A stretch of DNA of 64,000 nt from Tepidimonas taiwanensis (GTDB lineage: Bacteria > Pseudomonadota > Gammaproteobacteria > Burkholderiales > Burkholderiaceae_C): NCBI RefSeq assembly GCF_020162115.1, contig NZ_CP083911.1, forward strand, positions 1,364,001 to 1,428,000. The letters run 5' to 3'. The position numbers were made by a program, and so were the translations under genes. Shown here one piece after another: positions 35,159 through 44,267 of this stretch (position 1 is the stretch's first letter; every line of letters begins with the position of its first letter). Below the pieces are notes generated by a model. That model was given only the letters and a program-made list of their open reading frames with translations, did no database searches and was not told the DNA's origin.

Positions 35159-35761
35159 TCAGGCCGACAGGCGCAGGAAGTGCTCCCGATAATGCACGAG
35201 CTCGTCGATCGACTCGTGCACGTCGGCCAGCGCCGTGTGCCGCTGCTGCTTCTTGAAGGCGTCGTACACCTGCGGCCGCCAGCGCTTGGCCAGCTCCTTG
35301 AGGGTGCTGACGTCGAGGTTGCGGTAGTGGAAGTACGCCTCCAGCTTGGGCATATATTTGACGAGGAAGCGCCGGTCCTGCCCGACGCTGTTGCCGCACA
35401 TCGGCGACGCCCCCTTCGGCACGTAGCGCGCGATGAACGCGAGCAACTGCTCCTCGGCGTCGGCTTCGGTGAGCGTGCTGGCCTTGACCTTGTCGATGAG
35501 GCCGCTGCGCCCGTGCGTGCCCTTGTTCCAGTTGTCCATCGCGTCGAGCACGGCGTCGCTCTGGTGGATGACGAGCACCGGCCCTTCGATGCGGGGGGTC
35601 AGGTGCGGGCCGGTAATGACCACCGCCACCTCCAGCAGGCGCTCGCGCTCGGGGTCCAGCCCCGACATCTCGCAGTCGATCCAGACCAGGTTCTGGTCAC
35701 TCTTGGGCAGCGTCAGCGCCTCTGTGGACAGGGGTTCGGGCAGGGATGCGGCGTTCGTCAT
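35159..35761 (-). CDS. orn: Oligoribonuclease
   Basis: DEDDh 3'-5' exoribonuclease that finishes RNA decay by cutting 2-5-mers; it also clears pGpG from c-di-GMP turnover. The 200-residue protein shows WIDCEMSGLDPE (Asp29, Glu31), NWNKGTHGRSGL, CGNSVGQDRRFL and the HTALADVHES end with the catalytic His and Asp. About 20 extra N-terminal residues precede the family start (LVWIDCEM); the ATG at 35761 is the best in-frame start. It is essential in many Proteobacteria. Divergent from the Ste24-like gene. Confidence 0.97.
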   Translation of the reverse strand: MTNAASLPEPLSTEALTLPKSDQNLVWIDCEMSGLDPERERLLEVAVVITGPHLTPRIEGPVLVIHQSDAVLDAMDNWNKGTHGRSGLIDKVKASTLTEADAEEQLLAFIARYVPKGASPMCGNSVGQDRRFLVKYMPKLEAYFHYRNLDVSTLKELAKRWRPQVYDAFKKQQRHTALADVHESIDELVHYREHFLRLSA

Positions 35762-35876
35762 GCCCGCTATTGTCGCCGACGGCAGGACGCGCGGTGAGGG
35801 GCGACTCACCCCACACGGCCCATCCCCGAGACCTGCGCCGCGGCAGCGCCACGCGACTTTGGCTAGACTGCGGGAC

Positions 35877-37169
35877 ATGGAGCTTGCTGCCGTGCCCGCA
35901 CACGTCGCGTGGACCTGGGCCTTCGTCGCCCTGCTGTTGTTGGACCTGGTGCTGCGTGTCTGGCTGTATTCGCGCCAGATGCGCCACGTCGCGCGCCACC
36001 GCGACCGGGTGCCGCCGGCGTTCGCGGGCCATGTCTCGCCCCAACAGCACGCCAAAGCCGCTGCTTACACGCTCGACAAGACGCGCCTGACGCTGCTGGA
36101 GGCGGTGTGGGGGGCGGCGCTGGTCGTGGGCTGGACGCTGCTGGGGGGCCTGGACGCGCTCAACCGCGCGCTGCTGGCGGTGATGGGGCCGGGCCTCGCG
36201 CAGCAGGTCGCGCTGGTGGGCGCGTTTTTCGCAATCGGCGCGCTGCTCGAGCTGCCATTGGCGTGGTGGCGCACCTTCCGGCTGGAGGCAGCGCACGGCT
36301 TCAACCGCATGACGCTGCGGCAGTGGCTGATCGATGGTCTCAAGGGCGCGATCGTGGGCGCGGCGCTGGGCCTGCCGCTGGCCGCGCTCGTGCTGTGGCT
36401 GTACGACACCGCCGGCGCGCTCTGGTGGCTGTGGGCGTGGGCGGCATGGATGGGCTTCAACACCGCGTTGCTGCTGCTCTACCCGCGCTGGATCGCGCCG
36501 TGGTTCAACCGTTTCGAACCGCTGACGGACGCGGACCTGCGCGCGCGGGTGGAGGCGCTGCTGGGGCGCTGTGGCCTGCGCAGCGCCGGCGTGTACGTGA
36601 TGGACGGCAGCCGGCGCAGCGCGCACGCCAACGCGTATTGCACGGGCTTTGGGCCCGCCAAGCGCGTCGTGCTGTTCGACACCCTGCTGCAGCGCCTCGG
36701 GCCCGACGAGGTCGAGGCCGTGCTGGCGCACGAGCTCGGCCACGCCCACCACCGCCACGTGCTGCGGCGTCTCGTGTGGCTCGCGCTGGCCAGCGGCGTG
36801 GCGCTGGCCGTGTTGGGGTGGCTGTCGCAGCAGCTGTGGTTTTATTTCGGGTTGGGCGTCACCCCGAGCCTGGACGGGCGCAACGGGGCGCTGGCGCTGC
36901 TGGCGTTCGGCCTCGTCGCGCCGCTCGCGGGCACGGTCGTGGCGCCGCTGCTGAGCGCGCTGTCGCGGCGCGACGAATACCAGGCCGACCGCTACGCCGC
37001 GCGCCACGCCAGCGCCGGGGCGCTGGCGCAGGCGCTGCTGACGCTGGTGCGCGACAACGCCAGCACCCTGACACCGGACCCGTGGTACGTGCGCTTTTTT
37101 TACACGCACCCGCCAGCGGCGGACCGGCTGGCGAGGCTCGGCGTTTCGGCGTCGGGGGCCAGGCCATGA
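35877..37169 (+). CDS. M48 metallopeptidase, Ste24/CAAX-protease-like
   Basis: A 430-residue integral membrane zinc protease. It has the membrane-rich N-terminal half of Ste24 homologues (segments near 12-30, 72-92, 110-130, 155-178 and 182-203). The zinc site HELGHAHHRH starts at residue 285, and the third ligand is in RRDEYQADRYAA (Glu367). It is larger than HtpX (~290), hence the Ste24-like call. Bacteria lack CAAX prenylation, so the role is probably quality control of membrane proteins, as inferred from relatives. The stop overlaps the rsgA start (ATGA). Confidence 0.92.
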   Translation: MELAAVPAHVAWTWAFVALLLLDLVLRVWLYSRQMRHVARHRDRVPPAFAGHVSPQQHAKAAAYTLDKTRLTLLEAVWGAALVVGWTLLGGLDALNRALLAVMGPGLAQQVALVGAFFAIGALLELPLAWWRTFRLEAAHGFNRMTLRQWLIDGLKGAIVGAALGLPLAALVLWLYDTAGALWWLWAWAAWMGFNTALLLLYPRWIAPWFNRFEPLTDADLRARVEALLGRCGLRSAGVYVMDGSRRSAHANAYCTGFGPAKRVVLFDTLLQRLGPDEVEAVLAHELGHAHHRHVLRRLVWLALASGVALAVLGWLSQQLWFYFGLGVTPSLDGRNGALALLAFGLVAPLAGTVVAPLLSALSRRDEYQADRYAARHASAGALAQALLTLVRDNASTLTPDPWYVRFFYTHPPAADRLARLGVSASGARP

Positions 37170-38104
37170 CCGCGGACCGCGGACCGGGCGCGGCAGCCGC
37201 CGCGACGCGCGACGGGCTGGTCGTGGCCAGCTACGGCCGCCACCTGCTGGTGGAGGACAACGACGGCACCCGCATCCGCTGCCACCCCCGTGGCAAACGG
37301 CAGGAGGCCGTGGTCGGCGACCGGGTGCACTGGCGCGCCTCCGGCGACGAAGGGGTGATCGAGGCCGTGCAGCCGCGGCGCACCGTGCTGTTCCGCCAGG
37401 ACGCCGTGCGCACCAAGGTCTTCGCCGCCAACGTCGACCAGGTGCTGGTGTTGCTCGCGGCGGAACCGGTCTACTCCGAACGCCAGCTCGCGCGGGCACT
37501 GATCGCCGCGCGCCACGCCGGCATCGAGCCGTTGATCGCCCTCAACAAACGCGACGTGCAACCCGCTTTCGACGAGGCGTGGGCGCGGCTTGCGCCGTAC
37601 CGCGCGATGGGGGAAACCGTGCTACCGCTGCAACTCGGCGACGCCCCGGACGAGGCCCTGCTGGCCGCGCTGCAGCAGCGGTTGCACGGGCGCGTGACGC
37701 TGGTGATCGGTGCCTCCGGGGTCGGCAAGAGCACCCTGGTCAACCGGCTCGTCCCAGAGGCACAGGCACAGACCCAGCGCATCTCGCAGGCGCTGGGCAC
37801 CGGCCGCCACACGACCACGCGCACCAGCTGGTACTGGCTGCGTGACGGGGCGGGCGGCGCGGTGATCGACTCGCCGGGCTTTCACGAGTTCGGACTGCAC
37901 CACATCGCGCCGGAGGCGCTGGCGCACTGGATGCCGGACTTCGCGGCGTATCAGGGACAGTGCCGCTTCCACAACTGCACCCACCGGCAGGAACCCGGTT
38001 GCGCGATCCGCGCGGCGCTCGCCCCCCACGGGCCGATCGCGCCGCAGCGCTGGCAGCTCTACGTCGAGCTCTACGACGAATTGAGCGCCGCGCGCGCCCA
38101 TTGA
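37166..38104 (+). CDS. rsgA: Ribosome small-subunit-dependent GTPase A
   Basis: Late-stage 30S assembly GTPase. The 312-residue protein has an N-terminal OB fold (about 15-75) and a circularly permuted GTPase domain, with motifs in the order G4 (NKRD, 127-130), G1 (GASGVGKST, 182-190), G2 (around HTTTRT, 215-220) and G3 (DSPG, 235-238). It ends in a zinc-binding knuckle with Cys266, Cys271, His273 and Cys279. The permuted order is diagnostic. The ATG at 37166 overlaps the protease stop, so the two are translationally coupled. Convergent with the CbiB-like gene. Confidence 0.97.
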   Translation: MTADRGPGAAAAATRDGLVVASYGRHLLVEDNDGTRIRCHPRGKRQEAVVGDRVHWRASGDEGVIEAVQPRRTVLFRQDAVRTKVFAANVDQVLVLLAAEPVYSERQLARALIAARHAGIEPLIALNKRDVQPAFDEAWARLAPYRAMGETVLPLQLGDAPDEALLAALQQRLHGRVTLVIGASGVGKSTLVNRLVPEAQAQTQRISQALGTGRHTTTRTSWYWLRDGAGGAVIDSPGFHEFGLHHIAPEALAHWMPDFAAYQGQCRFHNCTHRQEPGCAIRAALAPHGPIAPQRWQLYVELYDELSAARAH

Positions 38105-38144
38105 GCCCCCTTGCGCCACGGCCACCCCGGTCCGCGCACGCCCG

Positions 38145-39071
38145 TCAGAAGATGCGCGCCAGCAGCGCGAGCGCGAGCACCAGCAGCCACAGCACCACGC
38201 TGCGCCACACGAGGCCGACGGTGCTGGCCAGGTGCGCGAGCTGCGGTGCCGCCCCCTCGGCGCGGTCGCCCTCATCCGCCGGGGCGCGTGGCCACAGGCG
38301 CATCTGCATGGCCCCGCCCGCCACCGCCAGCAGCAACGCATCGCTCGGCTCCCACCATGCCGTGGCGTGCGCACGCCAGCGCTCCAGGGCCTCCTCGAAG
38401 TGCCCCACCACCGCAAAGCCCAGCACGGTGAGGCGCGCCGGCAGCGCATCGATCCCGCACCAGGCCCGCGCCGTCGCGCGGGCCACGGACTCGCTCACCA
38501 CCGCAGGCCGCGGGGCGTCGAGTGGCCATTGCTGCGCCAGCCACGACGCCGCCCGATAAAGCACCGCCCCCGCCGGGCCGAGGCCCAGCGCTGCCAGGAC
38601 GACGAACCAGCCGAGCACGCCGAGCACGTGCCGGTGGGCGCACAGAACGGCCTGCGCGATGACGCGGCGCAGCAGCTCCTCGCGCGGCCAGTCGACGGCC
38701 GGCGCGCCGCTCCACTCGGCGAACAGCGCCCGGGCGCGCGCCTCGTCGCCGGACTCGAGCGCCGCGCGTATCGCCGTGAAGTGGTGGCTGAACTGCCGAA
38801 AACCGAGCGTCGCGTACAGCACCGCGACCGTCCACGCAAACGCGAGCAGGCCGCTGACCGCCGCCAGCGCCAGGTAAACAGCCGTCACCGCGAGCACCGG
38901 CACCCCGACGGCCAGGCCCCACACCAGCCAGCCCTGACGCGGGTGGCCGGCGTCGAACTGGTGTTGCACCCACGCGGCCCAGGCGCCCATCGGCCCGTGC
39001 CACACGGCGTCGGCCCCGGGACGGCGCGCCTGGTCCAGCACCAAGGCCAACAGCACCGCGAAGAACGTCAT
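38145..39071 (-). CDS. CobD/CbiB (AmpE-like) family membrane protein
   Basis: A 308-residue inner-membrane protein with about five hydrophobic segments (near 1-12, 48-90, 155-172, 222-238 and 285-305) and the CbiB/AmpE pattern FRQFSHHFTAIRAALESGDEARAR. CbiB makes the aminopropanol arm of cobalamin, but no other cobalamin gene is present. Betaproteobacterial members of this type are usually annotated only as CobD/CbiB family, so cobalamin synthesis should not be assumed. The ATG at 39071 overlaps the stop of the NUDIX gene (ATGA). Confidence 0.82.
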   Translation of the reverse strand: MTFFAVLLALVLDQARRPGADAVWHGPMGAWAAWVQHQFDAGHPRQGWLVWGLAVGVPVLAVTAVYLALAAVSGLLAFAWTVAVLYATLGFRQFSHHFTAIRAALESGDEARARALFAEWSGAPAVDWPREELLRRVIAQAVLCAHRHVLGVLGWFVVLAALGLGPAGAVLYRAASWLAQQWPLDAPRPAVVSESVARATARAWCGIDALPARLTVLGFAVVGHFEEALERWRAHATAWWEPSDALLLAVAGGAMQMRLWPRAPADEGDRAEGAAPQLAHLASTVGLVWRSVVLWLLVLALALLARIF

Positions 39072-39778
39072 GCGCGCATGATAGCGCCGGCGGCGACGAA
39101 GAAGCGGTACAGGTTGCGCAGCATCGCCGCGGTCGCGCCCCAGATGTAGCGCTCGACGCCGCCGTCGTCATAAGGCATCGACAGCCAGCGGCGACGCACG
39201 CCGCCGACGTCGAGCTCGTGGTGGCGGTGGTGGCGCGGATCCATCAGGAACGCGAGCGGCACCTCGAACGCATCGGCCACCTCCTGCGGGTTGGGCCGCC
39301 ACGGCCCCTGCGGCCGCACCAGCGCGACCACCGGGGTGATGTGAAAGCCCGAGCCGGTCGCATACACCGGCAGCGTGCCCAGCGGCTCCACCCACGCCGG
39401 CGCGACGCCCACCTCCTCGGCTGCCTCGCGCAACGCGCAGCGCACCGGGTCACCATCGTCACAGGCGTCGAGCTTGCCGCCGGGAAAGGCCACCTGCCCC
39501 GCGTGCGTGGGCAGGTGCGCGGTGCGCTGCGTCAGCAGCACCGTCGGCCGCGCCCGCCACACCAGCGGCACCAGCACGGCGGCGGGCGTGGCCGGCCCCT
39601 CCACCCAGCGCGGCTCCGCGCGGATCTCCGGCGTCCACGGCGGCGGTGCGGCAAACCAGCCGCGCAGGGTGGCCGGGTCCAGCGCCTCCACCGGCACGGG
39701 CGGCAGGCCGTCGTCGCGCGCCACCACGGGCACCTGGCGGGGGTCGAATGCGGGCGGAGGCGCGGGGGGCGGTCGCAT
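39068..39778 (-). CDS. NUDIX hydrolase, CoA pyrophosphatase type
   Basis: A 236-residue NUDIX hydrolase expected to cut CoA or CoA derivatives to 3',5'-ADP and phosphopantetheine. The upstream UPF0035-type motif LLTQRTAHLPTHAGQVAFPGG is present. The Nudix box follows as GGKLDACDDG, then ALREAAEEVGV, with Asp at the position often Glu, as is common in this subfamily. The first ~70 residues are Pro-rich and poorly conserved. I chose the ATG at 39778 because the upstream in-frame extension runs into the gdhA promoter. Coupled with the CbiB-like gene downstream. Confidence 0.88.
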   Translation of the reverse strand: MRPPPAPPPAFDPRQVPVVARDDGLPPVPVEALDPATLRGWFAAPPPWTPEIRAEPRWVEGPATPAAVLVPLVWRARPTVLLTQRTAHLPTHAGQVAFPGGKLDACDDGDPVRCALREAAEEVGVAPAWVEPLGTLPVYATGSGFHITPVVALVRPQGPWRPNPQEVADAFEVPLAFLMDPRHHRHHELDVGGVRRRWLSMPYDDGGVERYIWGATAAMLRNLYRFFVAAGAIMRA

Positions 39779-39829
39779 CGGAGAGGGATTGTGCCGCACC
39801 CGCGGCGGAGCATCCGCGGCGCGCCAACG

Positions 39830-39844
39830 ATGCATCTTTTGCAT
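39830..39844. promoter_or_regulatory. Short palindrome upstream of the gdhA promoter
   Basis: ATGCA-TCTTT-TGCAT is a perfect 5-5-5 inverted repeat ending 20 bp before the gdhA -35 element, in an AT-richer island of a GC-rich divergent region. The position fits an activator or repressor site acting on gdhA, on the NUDIX gene, or on both. The binding protein is unknown. Confidence 0.4.
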
Positions 39845-39864
39845 GACAGCATGGCAAACCGGCT

Positions 39865-39894
39865 TTGGACAGCGCCGCCGGCTCCCCGTATGCT
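39865..39894 (+). promoter_or_regulatory. Sigma-70-type promoter of gdhA
   Basis: TTGGAC (39865-39870) and TATGCT (39889-39894) are separated by 18 bp. The start would be near 39901, leaving a ~27-nt leader before the ATG at 39928. Confidence 0.62.
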
Positions 39895-39927
39895 GCGCGC
39901 CATGTTCCACTCGGACAGCAAAAACCC

Positions 39928-41232
<1,305 letters not shown>

Positions 41233-41239
41233 CGCGACG

Positions 41240-41259
41240 GCCACCGCCGGTGCGGTGGC
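41240..41259. terminator. Perfect hairpin just after gdhA
   Basis: GCCACCGC, loop CGGT, GCGGTGGC: an 8-bp perfect stem that begins 8 bp after the gdhA stop, between convergent gdhA and the DUF1178 gene. No T-run follows on either strand. Confidence 0.45.
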
Positions 41260-41272
41260 ACCGACGCCGGAC

Positions 41273-41749
41273 TCACTGCAGCGGCTCTTTCAGCAGCGGT
41301 AAGTCCGGCAGCGGCAGGATGGGGACGCCCTCCTCGACGAGGGCCAAGGCCTCGTCGGGCGTGGCCACACCGCGGATGCTGCGCGCCGGGGCCTCGCCCT
41401 GGTGGATCGCCCGCGCCTCGGCGGCGAAGCGCTCGCCGACGTCTTCGCTGTCGCGCACCCACGCGCGCAGCGCCCGCAGCAGGCGCCCCTGCTGCTGCGG
41501 CGTCAGCGCCGGCACGGACGCCGCTGGGGTACCCCCGCCGGCCTGCTCGCTCCCTCCCTGGCGCGCCCCCGCATCTTCCGTCCGCCGCGTCTGCACGTAG
41601 GGCGCGCTCAGGCGCTTTTCCACCGCCTGATCGCCGCACACCGGGCATTCGAGCAGGCCCCGCTCGCGCTGGTCGCGGTAGTCGTCCTCGGAGGCGAACC
41701 AGCCCTCGAACACGTGGCCGTGCCGGCACCCCAGGTCGAGCACCTTCAT
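41273..41749 (-). CDS. DUF1178 family protein, function unknown
   Basis: A 158-residue soluble protein with a putative zinc-binding N-terminus: Cys8 and His10 in DLGCRHGHVFEGWF, and a CPVCG knuckle near residue 36. This is the DUF1178 pattern, with the family's W-F-x-S-x-x-D-Y after the first motif. The centre (50-80) is low-complexity; the C-terminal third has ARSIRGVATPDEALALVEEG, also family-typical. No function is established. Its start overlaps the stop of the upstream NUDIX gene by ATGA, and it ends the long nuo transcription unit. Confidence 0.85.
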   Translation of the reverse strand: MKVLDLGCRHGHVFEGWFASEDDYRDQRERGLLECPVCGDQAVEKRLSAPYVQTRRTEDAGARQGGSEQAGGGTPAASVPALTPQQQGRLLRALRAWVRDSEDVGERFAAEARAIHQGEAPARSIRGVATPDEALALVEEGVPILPLPDLPLLKEPLQ

Positions 41750-42423
41750 GCCGCGCCCTCCTGCTCGCCCGCCGGGATGCCCGCATCCGCCTCGGACGCC
41801 CACGCCGCGGCGTCGCGCCAGTCGATGGGCCAGGCGCCACTGGCCACGTTTTGCCACCACAACAGCGCCGTCAGCGTCTTGCCGTCCGTCACCTCACCGC
41901 GCGGCACGGCCGCGAGCAGCTCGTCCGGAGCAACCGCCAGCACGTCGAGAAACTCGCCGTCGTCGAGTCGGCGCTCGCCCGCCTCCAAACCCCGCGCGAA
42001 CCAGATCTCGATCACCTCGTCCGAATAGCCGATCGTCGGGTGCAGCACGCCCGCGCGCGCCCACTGCGCGGCGCGGTAGCCGGTCTCCTCCCACAGCTCA
42101 CGCTGCGCACAGCAAAAAGCCGATTCCCGCGGATCGCGCTTGCCGGCGGGGAACTCGATCACCGCCTGCCGCACCGGGTAGCGGTACTGCCGCTCCACCA
42201 CCAAGCGCCCGTCCGGCAGTGCCGGCACGATCAACACCGCGCCGGGGTGCCGGACATACTCTCGCGTCGCCCGACGGCCGTCGGGCAGCGTGACCTCGTC
42301 ACAGTGCACGGACAGGAAGTAGCCGCGCCAGACGCAGGCCGACGCCTGCGTGCGCTCGCGCAGATGGGGCGCTTGCCGGTCCGGCAACAGGGGAGACGGC
42401 TCGACCACGGCCACGCTCCACAC
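41746..42423 (-). CDS. NUDIX hydrolase, ADP-ribose pyrophosphatase-like
   Basis: A 225-residue NUDIX hydrolase. The Nudix box is complete: AGKRDPRESAF, then QRELWEETGY (G-x5-E-x7-REUxEExGU), preceded by the ADP-ribose-type REYVRHPGAVLIVPAL and VVERQYRYPVRQAVIEFPAG. It probably hydrolyses ADP-ribose or a related nucleoside diphosphate, which would make sense beside a large NADH-consuming complex, although that link is inference. It is 8 bp downstream of DUF2818 and overlaps DUF1178. Confidence 0.9.
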   Translation of the reverse strand: MWSVAVVEPSPLLPDRQAPHLRERTQASACVWRGYFLSVHCDEVTLPDGRRATREYVRHPGAVLIVPALPDGRLVVERQYRYPVRQAVIEFPAGKRDPRESAFCCAQRELWEETGYRAAQWARAGVLHPTIGYSDEVIEIWFARGLEAGERRLDDGEFLDVLAVAPDELLAAVPRGEVTDGKTLTALLWWQNVASGAWPIDWRDAAAWASEADAGIPAGEQEGAA

Positions 42424-42430
42424 CGCCGCG

Positions 42431-42730
42431 TCAGCGGCGCACCAGGTAACGATAGACGAAGCCCGGAAAGGCGAAGGTCAGGAACATCGCCGCCGTGATC
42501 GCGTAGAACTCCCATCCCTGCGGGTAGCGCTGGCCGAGGTGCTGCTCCAGCCCAATCGCCACCGCCCCGACGGCGAAGTAAAGCAGCACCAGCTCCACCA
42601 ACCGTCCCCACAGCGGCTTGGGCGACGCGCCGTGCCGCCACACCGCCAGCCAGCGATCGTTCAAAAACGGGACGTTCGCCCCCACCAGGGCCAGCACGAT
42701 GACCAGCCCGACAGCCAGATCCAGACTCAT
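42431..42730 (-). CDS. DUF2818 membrane protein linked to the nuo operon
   Basis: A 99-residue protein with three hydrophobic segments (about 4-20, 45-62 and 73-93) and the DUF2818 pattern ANVPFLNDRWLAVW and PLWGRLVELVLLYF. In Burkholderiales this family is found directly after nuoN, so it may be an accessory or assembly factor of complex I, but this has not been shown as far as I know. The ATG at 42730 is 20 bp after the nuoN stop. Confidence 0.85.
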   Translation of the reverse strand: MSLDLAVGLVIVLALVGANVPFLNDRWLAVWRHGASPKPLWGRLVELVLLYFAVGAVAIGLEQHLGQRYPQGWEFYAITAAMFLTFAFPGFVYRYLVRR

Positions 42731-42749
42731 GCGCCGATGGTACCCGGTC

Positions 42750-44231
42750 TCACAAGACCGAGCGCACGGCCTGGACACACAGCGTCAGCAAGCCCCCGGG
42801 CAGAATGCCCAGCAGCAGCACGGCCGCGCCGTTGAGCGAGAGCACCGCGCGCACCGCGACGGGGGCCTCGATGGGCGCGGTCTGCGTCGGCGCGTCGAAG
42901 TACATCACCTTGACCACACGCAGATAGTAGAACGCCCCGACCAGCGACGCCAGCACCGCGAACACCGCCAACCCCACGTACACACCGCCGCCGGCGGCGA
43001 GCAGCGCCTGCAGCACGACGAGCTTGGCATAGAACCCCACCAGCGGCGGCACCCCCGCGAGCGAGAACATGCACGCCGCCATCACCCCCGCGTACAGCGG
43101 GCTGCGCTGGTTGAGCCCCGCCAGATCCGCGATTTCCTCGGACTCGAAGCCGTCCCGCGTCAGCAGCAAGATGACGCCAAAGGTCGCCAGCGTCGTCAGC
43201 ACGTAGGTGACGACGTAAAACATCGCCGCACCCCACGCGTCGCCCATGCCCGCGCGGTCGCCGCCCACGACGCCGCCGACCAGCGCGAGCAGCATGAAGC
43301 CCATTTGCGCGATGGTCGAAAATGCCAGCATCCGCTTGAGGTTGGTCTGCGCAACCGCAGCCAGGTTGCCCACCAGCAGCGACGCCACCGCCAGCACCGC
43401 GAGCATCTGCTGCCATTCGACCGCCACCGCCACCAGCCCCTCGGCCAGCAGACGCACGACGATCGCAAAGGCGGCGAGCTTCGGCGCCCCGCCGATCATC
43501 AGCGTGATCGCGGTCGGCGCGCCGTGGTAGATGTCCGGCACCCACATGTGGAACGGCACGACGCCGAGCTTGAAAGCCAGGCCCGCGACGACGAACACCA
43601 CGCCGAGCGTCAGCACCATCGGCTGCTGCACGCCCGCGGCGACCACTTCCGCCACCCCCGACAGCAGCAGCGTGCCGGTCGCGCCATACACCAGCGACAG
43701 TCCGTAGAGCAAAAAGCCGCTGGCCAGCGCGCCGAGGACGAAATACTTCATCGCCGCCTCGGTCGAACGCGCGTCGTCGCGACGCAGCGCCACCAGCGCA
43801 TAGCTCGACAGCGTCAGCAACTCCAGCCCCAGGTAGATCACGAGCAGGTGCTGCCCCGAGATCATCACGAACATGCCCAGCAGCGCGAACATCGACAGCG
43901 TGAACAGCTCGCCGCCGCGCAGCATCTGCCGTGGCCCGGCATAGGGGCGCGCATACAGCAGCGTGACCATCAGCGCGACGGTGGCGAAGCACTTGAGCCA
44001 CGCACCCATCGGGTCGCTGACGATCATGCCGCCAAAGCCCACCAGGGTCTGGCCGCTGAGCGCGAGGTAACCCTCGAGCGCGGCGACGACGGCCAGCGTG
44101 AGCTGCGTCAGGCGGAAGGTCGCGTCGCGCCGGGGCGAATCGACGAAGAGGTCGTACAGGGCGATCACGCACGCCATCGCGAGCAGCAACAGCTCGGGGG
44201 TGGCGGCGGCCCAGCTGATGGCATCGATCAT
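42750..44231 (-). CDS. nuoN: NADH-quinone oxidoreductase subunit N
   Basis: Antiporter-like proton-pumping subunit of complex I. The 493-residue polytopic protein has about 14 membrane segments. The conserved Glu is in YLGLELLTLSSYALVA (helix 5), and the Lys-containing helix reads GLAFKLGVVPFHMWVPD. I chose the ATG at 44231 because GGAAAG precedes it at a suitable distance; another ATG 18 bases upstream has no ribosome site. Last subunit gene of the operon. Confidence 0.96.
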   Translation of the reverse strand: MIDAISWAAATPELLLLAMACVIALYDLFVDSPRRDATFRLTQLTLAVVAALEGYLALSGQTLVGFGGMIVSDPMGAWLKCFATVALMVTLLYARPYAGPRQMLRGGELFTLSMFALLGMFVMISGQHLLVIYLGLELLTLSSYALVALRRDDARSTEAAMKYFVLGALASGFLLYGLSLVYGATGTLLLSGVAEVVAAGVQQPMVLTLGVVFVVAGLAFKLGVVPFHMWVPDIYHGAPTAITLMIGGAPKLAAFAIVVRLLAEGLVAVAVEWQQMLAVLAVASLLVGNLAAVAQTNLKRMLAFSTIAQMGFMLLALVGGVVGGDRAGMGDAWGAAMFYVVTYVLTTLATFGVILLLTRDGFESEEIADLAGLNQRSPLYAGVMAACMFSLAGVPPLVGFYAKLVVLQALLAAGGGVYVGLAVFAVLASLVGAFYYLRVVKVMYFDAPTQTAPIEAPVAVRAVLSLNGAAVLLLGILPGGLLTLCVQAVRSVL

Positions 44232-44267
44232 GGGGAGTCGGCTTTCCATCGAGAGGGTTGCAACGCG

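Noticed and set aside
38145..39071. Cobalamin biosynthesis locus
   Set aside because: Only one CbiB-family gene is present, with no other cob/cbi gene and no cobalamin riboswitch nearby.
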